Shown in pieces: positions 19,753 to 27,874 of a DNA stretch of 64,000 bases. The stretch is from contig NZ_CP053346.1 in assembly GCF_013113735.1 (NCBI RefSeq), forward strand, positions 2,060,001-2,124,000. The letters run 5' to 3'. A program made the translations under genes and the position numbers. Under the pieces are notes generated by a model that had not been told where the DNA came from, searched no databases, and was given only the letters and a program-made list of their open reading frames with translations. This stretch comes from Sphingomonas sp. AP4-R1 (GTDB taxonomy: Bacteria; Pseudomonadota; Alphaproteobacteria; Sphingomonadales; Sphingomonadaceae). The number at the start of each line of letters is the position of its first letter. Position 1 is the first letter of the stretch.

Positions 19753-19774
19753 ATTGTTATGAGGGATAACCAAT
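19753..19774. promoter_or_regulatory. ligV operator and promoter
   Basis: Core GTTAT-N5-ATAAC at 19756-19770 (spacer GAGGG), extended imperfectly to ATTGTTAT/ATAACCAAT. On the minus strand TTGCAC (19786-19791) is 17 bases from TATCCC (19763-19768), so the palindrome covers the -10 element, as it does at pobA. It lies between the MarR gene and ligV, 19 bases before the ligV start. Confidence 0.75.
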
Positions 19775-19801
19775 GTCCGGGAGTCGTGCAAGCCCTTTCG
19801 A

Positions 19802-20275
19802 TCAGTCGGTGGGCGCCTGTTCGCGCGCCTCGATCCGGCGGATCAGATCGATCAGGGTGCGGCGTTCCGCGCCGGAGAAATCGGCCAGCAGCTCATTCTC
19901 ATGCGCGATCAGGCGCGCGGTGGCCTCCTCCAGCGTGGCCTGTCCCTTCGTCGTCAGCGCGAGTGCGATCGCGCGGCGATCATCCTCGGCCGGGGTGCGT
20001 TCGACGAGACCGCCTTCCGCCAGTTCGTTGATCAGCACGACCATGTTGGCACGCTTGATGCCCAGCGCTTCCCCGGCCGCGCCCTGGCGGATGCCGGGAT
20101 TGGCCGCGATCACGGAGAGGATCGCGAACGGCACCTGCCGCAGCCCCTCGCCGCCGACGGTGCGCGTGAAATCGCTGCCGAAGACGGCGGAGGCGCGGCG
20201 CAGATGATAGCCGACCAGGCTGTCCAGCACGCCCAGCGCCTCATTCTGTCCAGCATCCGATACCGCGCCGCTCAT
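19802..20275 (-). CDS. ferC: MarR-family regulator (FerC-like)
   Basis: 157 residues, the usual size for MarR. The winged HTH is readable: GEALGIKRANMVVLINELAEGGLVERTPAEDDRRAIAL, where the DxRR wing motif is EDDRRAIA. In SYK-6 the ferulate genes are repressed by a MarR protein (FerC) that releases DNA on binding feruloyl-CoA, and this gene has the same position, directly in front of the ligV/ferBA run. It starts 28 bases after the transporter stop and probably shares that transcript. The palindrome downstream of it controls ligV, and the same palindrome at pobA suggests a wider regulon. Confidence 0.85.
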   Translation of the reverse strand: MSGAVSDAGQNEALGVLDSLVGYHLRRASAVFGSDFTRTVGGEGLRQVPFAILSVIAANPGIRQGAAGEALGIKRANMVVLINELAEGGLVERTPAEDDRRAIALALTTKGQATLEEATARLIAHENELLADFSGAERRTLIDLIRRIEAREQAPTD

Positions 20276-20303
20276 GAAGTCTCCGATCTCATGGGCGGAA
20301 ACA

Positions 20304-21620
20304 TCAGCCCGCCCGCGCCTGATCTAGCGTTTCGCCACGCGCGAGCAACAGGATGGCGCAGGCCGCCACCAGCGAGCCCAGCGCCATCAGCACCGCCACG
20401 GAGGGCAGCGCATAGCCCGCGGCGAACAACAGGCCCGCCAGCGCGGGCGCCAGCGCCGATCCGCCCCGGCCCACGCCGATGATGAACCCGGTCGCGCTCG
20501 CCCGCACGCCGACCGGGAAGGCGCGCGCCACCAGCGCGTAGATCGCGACCACGCCGGCATTGGTGCAGAAACCCGCGACGGCGGCGATGGCGGACAGTTC
20601 GCCGATGCCGTCCGTCATCCGGCCGAACAGCGTGACCATCACCACGGAGGCCAGCATCGCCGCGATCGCCAGCCGGCTGAGGCGCACGCGCGCCGTCATC
20701 AGCCCCAGCAGGATCGATCCGCTGGCCCCGCCCACATTGGCCCAGACCAGCACGCCCGCCGCCGCCGAGGGCGCGAAGCCGAGGTCGACCACGATCTTCG
20801 GGATCCATTTCAGCGTGAAGTAGAAGGTCATGATGTGCGCGAGATAAGCGATCGTGAGCAGGATGGTCGGCCGGGCGAGCGTGCCCTGGAACAGCTCGGT
20901 CAGCGGAACGCTTGCGCGCGCCGGGGGAGGCGGGGGAAGCGCGTCGACCGTTCCATGCCCCATTCGCCGCAGCGTGGCGTTCACGCGGTGCAGCGCGCGT
21001 GCGTCCGGCCGCTGGATCAGGAAGGCGATCGATTCGGGCGCGCGCCACAGGACGAGCGGGATGAAGCAGAGCGTGGCGACCGCGCCGAACTGGAACACCA
21101 CCGGCCAGTCATGCCGCGCGAGCAGGGCGGCGGAGATCGAGCCGCCGACGATCGCGCCGACCGGATAGCCGCCCGCCATCAGCACGACGGCGAGGTTGCG
21201 ATGCTTCGCGTTCGAGGCCTCGGCGACGGCCGCGTTGGTCGCGGCGAGCATCCCGCCAATGCCGAAGCCCGTCACCACACGCCACACGGACAGGATGACG
21301 ATCCCGCCCGAGGAGGAAGCACCGAACATCCCGATCGCCATCACGACGAGGCAGCCGAGGATCGTGCGGCGGCGGCCGATCATGTCGGCCAGGCTTCCCA
21401 GCAGGAAGGAGCCCGCCGCCATGCCGATCAATTCCATCGAGAGGACGAAGCCGAGCGCGGCGCGATCGACGCCCCAGGCTTTCGAGATGCCGGGCGAGGC
21501 GAAGCTGATCGAGAGCACGTCGAACCCGTCGAGCGCGTTCAGCCCGATCATGATCGCGACCACGATCCACTGGAAACGCGACATCGGCTCCCGATCGATG
21601 ATCGCACGCGGATCCTGCAT
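20304..21620 (-). CDS. MFS transporter, aromatic acid:H+ symporter (AAHS) type
   Basis: 438 residues, about 12 predicted membrane helices in two halves with a central loop (~200-240). LNALDGFDVLSISFASPGI in helix 1 is the DGFD motif typical of the AAHS family (PcaK, VanK, BenK). LADMIGRRRTILG is the MFS loop 2-3 motif. It should import an aromatic acid such as ferulate, vanillate or 4-hydroxybenzoate across the inner membrane. Start ATG 21620 rather than the upstream ATG at 21665, since it directly precedes the cytoplasmic N-terminus. Immediately upstream of ferC on the same strand. Confidence 0.88.
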   Translation of the reverse strand: MQDPRAIIDREPMSRFQWIVVAIMIGLNALDGFDVLSISFASPGISKAWGVDRAALGFVLSMELIGMAAGSFLLGSLADMIGRRRTILGCLVVMAIGMFGASSSGGIVILSVWRVVTGFGIGGMLAATNAAVAEASNAKHRNLAVVLMAGGYPVGAIVGGSISAALLARHDWPVVFQFGAVATLCFIPLVLWRAPESIAFLIQRPDARALHRVNATLRRMGHGTVDALPPPPPARASVPLTELFQGTLARPTILLTIAYLAHIMTFYFTLKWIPKIVVDLGFAPSAAAGVLVWANVGGASGSILLGLMTARVRLSRLAIAAMLASVVMVTLFGRMTDGIGELSAIAAVAGFCTNAGVVAIYALVARAFPVGVRASATGFIIGVGRGGSALAPALAGLLFAAGYALPSVAVLMALGSLVAACAILLLARGETLDQARAG

Positions 21621-21706
21621 CCTGCACCCCTCTCTTCCGTCTTTTATCGGGAGTGGGTCTAGCAATCGCTATGTTTCAGAACAATCGATTTGAGGGGGGC
21701 TTTCGT

Positions 21707-21820
21707 CCTCCCCGCCAGGGGGAGGTGGCGCCGAAGGCGACGGAGGGGGCGGTCAGCGAGCGGCTCGCTTCCTCCCCCTCCGTCAGGCTGACGCCTGACA
21801 CCTCCCCCTGGCGGGGGAGG
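21707..21820. repeat. GC-rich intergenic hairpin repeat, family A, copy 3
   Basis: Ends are CCTCCCCGCCAGGGGGAGG and CCTCCCCCTGGCGGGGGAGG, each able to fold on itself and also with the other. Inside are GGCGCCGAAGGCG and GTCAGGCTGACG hairpins. It lies between the AAHS transporter and the BY-kinase gene. Confidence 0.8.
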
Positions 21821-21838
21821 ATGAGAAGGTGAACCGCG

Positions 21839-23245
21839 CTACAACCCAGCCAGCGCAGGCCCTGTGCGCCCACGCCGTCGCGCCATCGGCACGATCGGCG
21901 CGCGATCCGGCTCGGCCAGCCGGACGAAGCTCAGCACCAGCGACGCGCGGGTGCCTTTTTCCGCCAGCATGGATCGGGCGTGGCGCAGCGCGCCGAGCGG
22001 CGTCGCGCGCCAGCGGGCGACGACCAGAGCCTCGTCCGCAACGCTCGCAATATCCCGCGCCTCGACCAAGGCGAGGAGCGGGGGCGTGTCGATCACGACC
22101 AGATCGAAGGCGCGCGACAGGGCGCCGGTCACGGCCAGCAGGCCCGCCATGCTGTCCTTGGCCCAGAAGCTGCGGATCGCCGCATCCTGGCTGTGCGGCA
22201 GGATCCGCAGGCTGGTGCGCGTGTCCGCGACGAGCGCATCGTCCAGCGTGACCGCGCCGTCCATCACCTGCACGAGGCCGGGGCGGCCGACGACGTCCAG
22301 CGCGATGCTGGCCGCGCGCACGCGCCCGTCGCCATCGACCAGCGCCACGCGCCGCCCCGCCAGCGCCGCCGTGCGCGCGAGCGAGATGGCGAAGGTGGAC
22401 TTGCCCTCGCCCGCCAGCGCCGAGCAGACCGCGATCACGCGCCCGCCGGGTTGCCCCGAGGCGAGCAGGCGGCGGAAGGCGCGCGCATAATCGGATTGCT
22501 GCGCGGTCACCGGCATGTCCGTGAGCGTCGCCCGATCGCCGGGGGCGAGGCCCGTGACGGCGGGGATCATCGCGATCACGGGCAGGCCCAGCGCGGCTTC
22601 GGCCGAGCGGGCCGAGCGCGGCCCTTCCTGCCGCCGCTCGCGCACGATCAGCGTGATCGAGGCCGCCAGCGCGGCGCTCAGCAGCGCCGCCGCGATCGGC
22701 AGGATCAGCATGCCATCCGGCGCGACCGGATCGGTGGCGGGGCTGATGATGCGGACGTGCACGTTCGACCGGGGCGAATCCGCGCGGACAAACGTATCCG
22801 CCAGGGCATTGGCGACTGGTGCCACCTTCCGCCGCGCGCCGCCCGACGTGCGGAGCAGGAAGACGTTGGTGAGATCGCTCTGCTCGATTTCGATCCCCTG
22901 CCACAGCCGGGCCATCGCCCGCAGCCGCGCCGCATCCCCCTCGGTCGGCTGCGCGAGGGCGAGCCGGTCGACCGTGGCGCCCAGCCGGGCGGGGGTGGAG
23001 AGATAGGCTTCGAGCCGCTCGACCGGGATCGTGCGCCCGCCGGCATCGAAGGCGATCTGGACGGTTGCCGAAAAGCGCGTGGCGACGGCGAGATACAGGC
23101 CCATGACGAGCAGCGCCGCCGCCAGCGCCATGCCGATCATCCAGGGCAGGTGAACGCGCACGGGCGAAACCAGCGCGGGCATGCGCAGAGGTATGCCGGG
23201 GCCGGCGCGGTGGCGTCCGCCATCTCCGTGGGTCGTCGTCGTCAT
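21839..23245 (-). CDS. short Wzz/BY-kinase fusion protein (exopolysaccharide type)
   Basis: 468 residues. One helix at ~36-56 and a second at ~185-205 enclose a periplasmic part of only about 130 residues; Wzc/ExoP proteins normally have several hundred with long coiled coils. The C-terminal P-loop domain has SALAGEGKSTFAISLARTAA (Walker A, ~residue 278) and FDLVVIDTPPLLALVEA (Walker B), as in the capsular exopolysaccharide family. The tyrosine-rich C-terminal tail that is autophosphorylated in BY-kinases is absent (ending ...RRRGRTGPALAGL). No polysaccharide genes are near. It may be a chain-length regulator acting with a remote cluster. Confidence 0.8.
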   Translation of the reverse strand: MTTTTHGDGGRHRAGPGIPLRMPALVSPVRVHLPWMIGMALAAALLVMGLYLAVATRFSATVQIAFDAGGRTIPVERLEAYLSTPARLGATVDRLALAQPTEGDAARLRAMARLWQGIEIEQSDLTNVFLLRTSGGARRKVAPVANALADTFVRADSPRSNVHVRIISPATDPVAPDGMLILPIAAALLSAALAASITLIVRERRQEGPRSARSAEAALGLPVIAMIPAVTGLAPGDRATLTDMPVTAQQSDYARAFRRLLASGQPGGRVIAVCSALAGEGKSTFAISLARTAALAGRRVALVDGDGRVRAASIALDVVGRPGLVQVMDGAVTLDDALVADTRTSLRILPHSQDAAIRSFWAKDSMAGLLAVTGALSRAFDLVVIDTPPLLALVEARDIASVADEALVVARWRATPLGALRHARSMLAEKGTRASLVLSFVRLAEPDRAPIVPMARRRGRTGPALAGL

Positions 23246-23415
23246 CGAAAGCCTCTGGCCCGATCGGTGGCGGAAAGAGCGTGCGGATCACGCCGCTTTC
23301 CGGCGCGGCTCAGGCGTCGAAATAGGTCCAGTCGGGCCCGATCCTAACATATCGTAAGCTGGATGCCACGGCGGTTGGTCGCACGCCTGCGGCGGCCGCT
23401 CTCGCCGAACCGCGC

Positions 23416-23670
23416 TTATGCGGGCGGGTGCGGGCTCCGGATCGCGACCGCGTCGCTGAACGGCACGACGGCGACGATCGCCCCGTCATCCGCCACGATC
23501 TCGATCCGGCCGCACAGATCGATCGCGCCGGTCAGGGCTTCCTCGCTCAGCATCGATCGGATCCCGGCAATGGCCTGTTCGTGCGCGGCCGCCTGATCGG
23601 GAAAGTCACGCCCCTCGGCATCGGGCGTGTCGCCGTGGCCGTTGTAAATGTTCAGATGGTAATGGGGCAT
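23416..23670 (-). CDS. DUF6894-type small protein
   Basis: 84 residues starting MPHYHLNIYNGHGDTPDAEG, followed by RDFPDQAAAHEQAIAGIRSM. The opening (P-x-Y-H-h-x-h-x-x-G) and the D-x-E-G-x-x-F-P-D motif are those of DUF6894 proteins, common in sphingomonads and rhizobia and of unknown function. The start is chosen at this motif; an upstream in-frame ATG at 23712 would add 14 unrelated residues. It stands alone between the BY-kinase and tamB genes, all on minus. Confidence 0.75.
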   Translation of the reverse strand: MPHYHLNIYNGHGDTPDAEGRDFPDQAAAHEQAIAGIRSMLSEEALTGAIDLCGRIEIVADDGAIVAVVPFSDAVAIRSPHPPA

Positions 23671-23722
23671 GGGGCCATAATGCCCGACGGCTCCGGGAGT
23701 TGCCCGGCGCATCGAATATCGA

Positions 23723-26700
23723 TCAATAGGTCTTCTTGTAGCGCAGGCTCACGTTCGATCCGCCGAAGGATCCGGTCTGGCTGAGGACGCTCAGCGCGCG
23801 CGAGAGCGACACTTCCAGCTGCGTGGCGGTGAAGCCGCGCGCATCGGTGACGATCTCCACATAGATGTTGTTGCTGATATATTTGCCCGCCGCCAGCGCG
23901 GTGCCGCGCCCGGCGCTTTCGTCGGCGCCCAGCACGCGCAGGCGATCGATCCCGGCCACGCCGCGCAATTTGCCGAGCGGATTGAGCCCGCCGCCCGAGC
24001 CCCGCAGCGAATTGAGCGCCGCCGCCAGCTGGATCGCCTGCGTCGGCGAGAGCGAGGTGACCGAACTGCCGAACAGCAGGCGCGACAGCACCTCGTCCTG
24101 CGGCAGGGTGGGCGTGGAGGTGAAGGTGATCTGCGGCGCCTGCGCATAGCCGCCGATCGCGATCGTGGCGCTCACGCTGTCGACGGTGGTGCTGGCGGCG
24201 ATGTCGAGCGCCGGGTTCAGCATCCCGCCCTGGAAGGTGATGATGCCGTGATCGATGTCGAAGCGGCGCCCGGCGAAGCTGTACGTGCCGCGCACCACTT
24301 CCAGCTTGCCCTCGATGTTCGGATTGGTGGCATTGCCGGTGACGTGCATGTTCGTGCGCCACTCGGCCTCCAGCCCCATGCCGCCGACGAAGATCTGGTT
24401 GTCCGCGCGGATGCGGATGTCGAGCTTCCAGTTGCTGGGCAGGGCCGAGGCCTGCTGCGCCTCGGCGGGCGGGGCGCCCTTGCGGCGCAGGCCGGTCAGC
24501 TCGGGCACGGTCGAGGCGTCCTGCCGCACGATCTGGTAGCGCGCCTCGGGAATATTGATCACGCCCTTGATCAGGCCGCCCGCCTCCTTGCTGTTCGTGA
24601 TCTGGAGCGTGCCGGAGGCGCGCGCGTCGATCGCGTCTCCGCGCGCGAGATGGGCATTGTCGAGCTTGGCGGTGATGTCGATCGGGAAGCCGCTCGCCGC
24701 ATCCAGCCCCACCCGGCCGCTCGCCTGCACGCTGCCTTCGCCGGCCTTCGCCGTCAGAGTGTTGAGCAGGAACTGGGATTGGGTGAAGCGGCCGTCGATC
24801 GCCATGTTCGACAGCACCGTGCCGTAGGTCTCGTTCTCGTAGCGCAGCGCATTGGCGCGGATCAGGCCGGTGATGGTCGGCTGGTCCAGCCGGCCGCCGA
24901 GATCGGCGCCGATCGCGATATTGCCCGTCACCGCCTGATGCGCGACGCCGGTGAGCGTCCAGAGCAATTCGGCCGGGCCGTTATAGCGGATGCCGCCCGA
25001 AAGCGGGGCCGCGAACAGGCGCTCGCTGAGGGTTGCGCCCGCGCCCAGCGGGGCGAGCCGCGCCTGCATCCGGCCGACCACAGCCCCGCCGCGCTTGATC
25101 AGCGCGCGCGCATCGCCGCCGGTCTCGTCCAGCGTGCCGAGGAAGGCGATGTCGGCCGCCTGCGAGACGACCAGCGAGGCTGTACGCGTGAAGCGGAGGA
25201 TGTCGATCCGCGCGCGCAGATGCGGCACGGTGCCCTCGGCGGCGTAATCGATCGTGCCGCTCGCCTTTCCGCCCAGGCCGAGGTCCGGGGTGAAGGCGTT
25301 GACGATCGAGAGGTCCATCGCGCGCAATTTCGCCTGGAAGGCGGTGCGCGTGCCATAGGTGCCGCTGAGATCGACCTGCCCCTGCGGCAGCACGAGCGTG
25401 GCCGGGGCGAGCGTCCAGCCGTTCGGTCCCTTGGTGAGGACGGCGGGATGGGAGAAGCTGACGGCGATCCCGTTCAGCGTGCCGCGCAGATTGGCGAGGA
25501 CGCGATCGGGCGAGAGCGTCGCCTGCGCGGCGATGTCGAACGGCGCGCCGGACTGCCCGCCCTTGGCGATCAGCGCGACCCTGCCCTGATTGTTGCGATA
25601 ATCGACCTTGCCCTGCGCGCGGGCGATCAGAAGCTGGCCGTTGCGGATATCGGCGAAGGCGAAATTGCCGGTCACGCTGGGGGAGCCGGGCGTCATCAGC
25701 GCGGTGGCGTGGAGCGTGCCGTTGCCGATCGTGATCGGGGCAGGGCCGGGAATGCGGGCGTTGAAGGCGCGCGCGTCGATGTCGGCGCGTTGCACCGATC
25801 CTTCGGCGGCGAGGCGGACATGGCCGTTGAGGCCCGCGCCGTTCATCGTCAGCATGCCCGCGAACGGCCCGGCGGCGGTCTGCGCGACATGGCCGGCGAA
25901 GCGGATGCTCGCGAATTCGGCGACGGTGATGTCGACGCTCATCGGCCCACGGCCCATGTTCAGCATCACGTCGGCCGAGAAGGGGCCGTAATCGGACTGG
26001 CCGCCCGCGCGGATGCGATAGCCGCGCCCGGTGCCGGTGAGTGTCGCTTCCAGATCGGTGATGTTCGCGCCGAGGCCGGGGCGGGGCGCGCGCAGCCGCG
26101 CGACGGGCTTGGCGACGGTGCCCGACACCTCGACCGTGGCGGGACCATAAGCCTGCGACAGCGCCGCGCCCTTGAAGCCGATCCGCCCGTCGAGCCGATA
26201 AAAGCCGTCGCCGCGCGTGATGTTCAGCTTGGGCGCGGTCATCCGCAGGTTGCGGATCGTGGCGCCGCCGGCGAGATCATAGCCCACGTCAGCCGTGATC
26301 AGCGCATTGCCGCCCAGCTGATCGCGCAGGCTGGCGTTGGTCAGGCTGCGCGTCTGGATCCGCACCTTGCCCTTGATCGCGAAGCCGCCCTTCAGGCCGG
26401 GCACCAGCTTCGCATCGGTGACGAGGTTGATCCGGCCGAGGCCGTCCACGTTATAATCGTTGACGCGGCCCTTGAGCGCGCCGGTGTAGGTGCCCTTGGC
26501 GAGATCGGCGAGGAGGATCGCGGTCGCGTCGATCCGGTCCGATCGGACGCGCAGATTGTCGGTCGCGACCTTGCCGTCCTGATAGGCGATGTCGCCGTCG
26601 AGGCGCAGATTCCGGAGCAGGCCGCCCGCCGCCGCGTTCAGCCCGGTGACGGCGCGCGCGGTCGCGTGGACGGGGGCGAGGATCCGCTCGGTGCTGATCA

Positions 26701-27874
26701 CTGCCTTGCCGCTGGCGTTCAGGCCCTGCACCATCGTCGTGCCGAAGCCGATCGCGGTGGCGGTGACGCGATAGTCGATCGTGGGCGTGGCGAAGGGGCC
26801 GTCCAGCGTGGCGGCGAGGCGCAGGTCGCGCGCGGCGACGTTGGGCGCCACCGCGCCGGGCTGGAGCAGGGTGGCGTTGAGGCGGAGATTGCCGAGCCGG
26901 TTTTCGCCCAGATCGATCAGGCCCGCCGCATCCGCCGCCAGCGCGGCCGAGCGCGCGGCGAGGCGTACGTCCACCTTGCGCTTGGCGATGGCGGTGGTGA
27001 GGTCGAGATCGATCGCGGGATCGGTGAGGCGCGCGGCCGGGCCGGTGAGGATCAGGCCGGGGCGGAGCTTGCCTGTGGTGTGGAACGTGCCGTTGCGACC
27101 GGTGACGTCGAGCGCGGCGAGCGGCTGGCCATCCAGCGCGCCCGTCAGGCGGCCCTTCCAGTCGGCCCAGTCGCCCTGTCCGTCCGCCTTCAGCATCAGC
27201 GGCTTGCCGAGTTTGGCATAGCTGTCGACGAGGCCGCCCTTGGGCGCCATCAGCTGCGCGTCCAGCCCGAAGCGATTGGCGTCGGGCCGCGCGTCGAGCG
27301 CGAGATGGAGCCGGTCGCCGCCGGCAATGCCTGCCGCCTTCAGCGCACCCGCATCCACGTTCAGCTGCGCGCGCCCGTCCGCGATCTCGGCGGATCCGGC
27401 GAGCTTCACGACATGGCGCTGGCCCGTCACGGGCGGCTGGATGATGAGGCGGCCGATGCGGAGCTTGCGGAGCGACAGATCGATATCCGGCAGGATCGGC
27501 GCGTTGGGATCGCTCGGCACCGCCTTCAGCGCGGGATTGCGCGCGAGGATCATCAGCGGCGCATCGAATTCGCGCACGTCGATCTTGGAATGGGCATAAG
27601 CGAAGGGCCGCCATTCGACCGTCAGCTCGGGCACGGTCAGGAAGGCGCCCTTCGTGTCGCGCACCTCGACACCGCGCAGCACCATCCGGCTGTAGATCGA
27701 TCCCGTGATGCGGGCGACGCGGAAGTTGAGGCCCGACGCGGTCTCGAAGCCGGCCAGCTGGTTGGCGATCAGGCGCTTGCCCGGCCCGGTATCCAGCCCG
27801 AGCAGCAGGAGCCCGACCAGCACGACGATTCCGCCGAGCCCGAGCGCCACCCATTTCGCGATCTTGCGCGCCAT
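23723..27874 (-). CDS. tamB: translocation and assembly module protein TamB
   Basis: 1383 residues, typical of TamB. One N-terminal membrane helix (WVALGLGGIVVLVGLLLLGL) anchors it in the inner membrane. A very long series of beta-strand repeats spans the periplasm. The C-terminal DUF490 domain (~1030-1383) includes FAGRRFDIDHGIITFQGG and the closing ...VSLRYKKTY expected to contact TamA. TamA/TamB act in outer-membrane protein insertion and phospholipid transport. The ATG shares one base with the tamA stop (TGATG), so translation is coupled. A 1217-codon open frame on the opposite strand is a high-GC shadow. Confidence 0.92.
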   Translation of the reverse strand: MARKIAKWVALGLGGIVVLVGLLLLGLDTGPGKRLIANQLAGFETASGLNFRVARITGSIYSRMVLRGVEVRDTKGAFLTVPELTVEWRPFAYAHSKIDVREFDAPLMILARNPALKAVPSDPNAPILPDIDLSLRKLRIGRLIIQPPVTGQRHVVKLAGSAEIADGRAQLNVDAGALKAAGIAGGDRLHLALDARPDANRFGLDAQLMAPKGGLVDSYAKLGKPLMLKADGQGDWADWKGRLTGALDGQPLAALDVTGRNGTFHTTGKLRPGLILTGPAARLTDPAIDLDLTTAIAKRKVDVRLAARSAALAADAAGLIDLGENRLGNLRLNATLLQPGAVAPNVAARDLRLAATLDGPFATPTIDYRVTATAIGFGTTMVQGLNASGKAVISTERILAPVHATARAVTGLNAAAGGLLRNLRLDGDIAYQDGKVATDNLRVRSDRIDATAILLADLAKGTYTGALKGRVNDYNVDGLGRINLVTDAKLVPGLKGGFAIKGKVRIQTRSLTNASLRDQLGGNALITADVGYDLAGGATIRNLRMTAPKLNITRGDGFYRLDGRIGFKGAALSQAYGPATVEVSGTVAKPVARLRAPRPGLGANITDLEATLTGTGRGYRIRAGGQSDYGPFSADVMLNMGRGPMSVDITVAEFASIRFAGHVAQTAAGPFAGMLTMNGAGLNGHVRLAAEGSVQRADIDARAFNARIPGPAPITIGNGTLHATALMTPGSPSVTGNFAFADIRNGQLLIARAQGKVDYRNNQGRVALIAKGGQSGAPFDIAAQATLSPDRVLANLRGTLNGIAVSFSHPAVLTKGPNGWTLAPATLVLPQGQVDLSGTYGTRTAFQAKLRAMDLSIVNAFTPDLGLGGKASGTIDYAAEGTVPHLRARIDILRFTRTASLVVSQAADIAFLGTLDETGGDARALIKRGGAVVGRMQARLAPLGAGATLSERLFAAPLSGGIRYNGPAELLWTLTGVAHQAVTGNIAIGADLGGRLDQPTITGLIRANALRYENETYGTVLSNMAIDGRFTQSQFLLNTLTAKAGEGSVQASGRVGLDAASGFPIDITAKLDNAHLARGDAIDARASGTLQITNSKEAGGLIKGVINIPEARYQIVRQDASTVPELTGLRRKGAPPAEAQQASALPSNWKLDIRIRADNQIFVGGMGLEAEWRTNMHVTGNATNPNIEGKLEVVRGTYSFAGRRFDIDHGIITFQGGMLNPALDIAASTTVDSVSATIAIGGYAQAPQITFTSTPTLPQDEVLSRLLFGSSVTSLSPTQAIQLAAALNSLRGSGGGLNPLGKLRGVAGIDRLRVLGADESAGRGTALAAGKYISNNIYVEIVTDARGFTATQLEVSLSRALSVLSQTGSFGGSNVSLRYKKTY

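Noticed and set aside
14738..20031. 739- and 847-codon open frames on plus
   Set aside because: Antisense to ferA and to the ferB-DUF3237-ligV-MarR block respectively; both shadows.
21707..21820. Possible short coding sequence within the repeat
   Set aside because: The sequence is entirely accounted for by nested hairpins, and frames through it are Pro/Gly/Arg-rich without a start signal.
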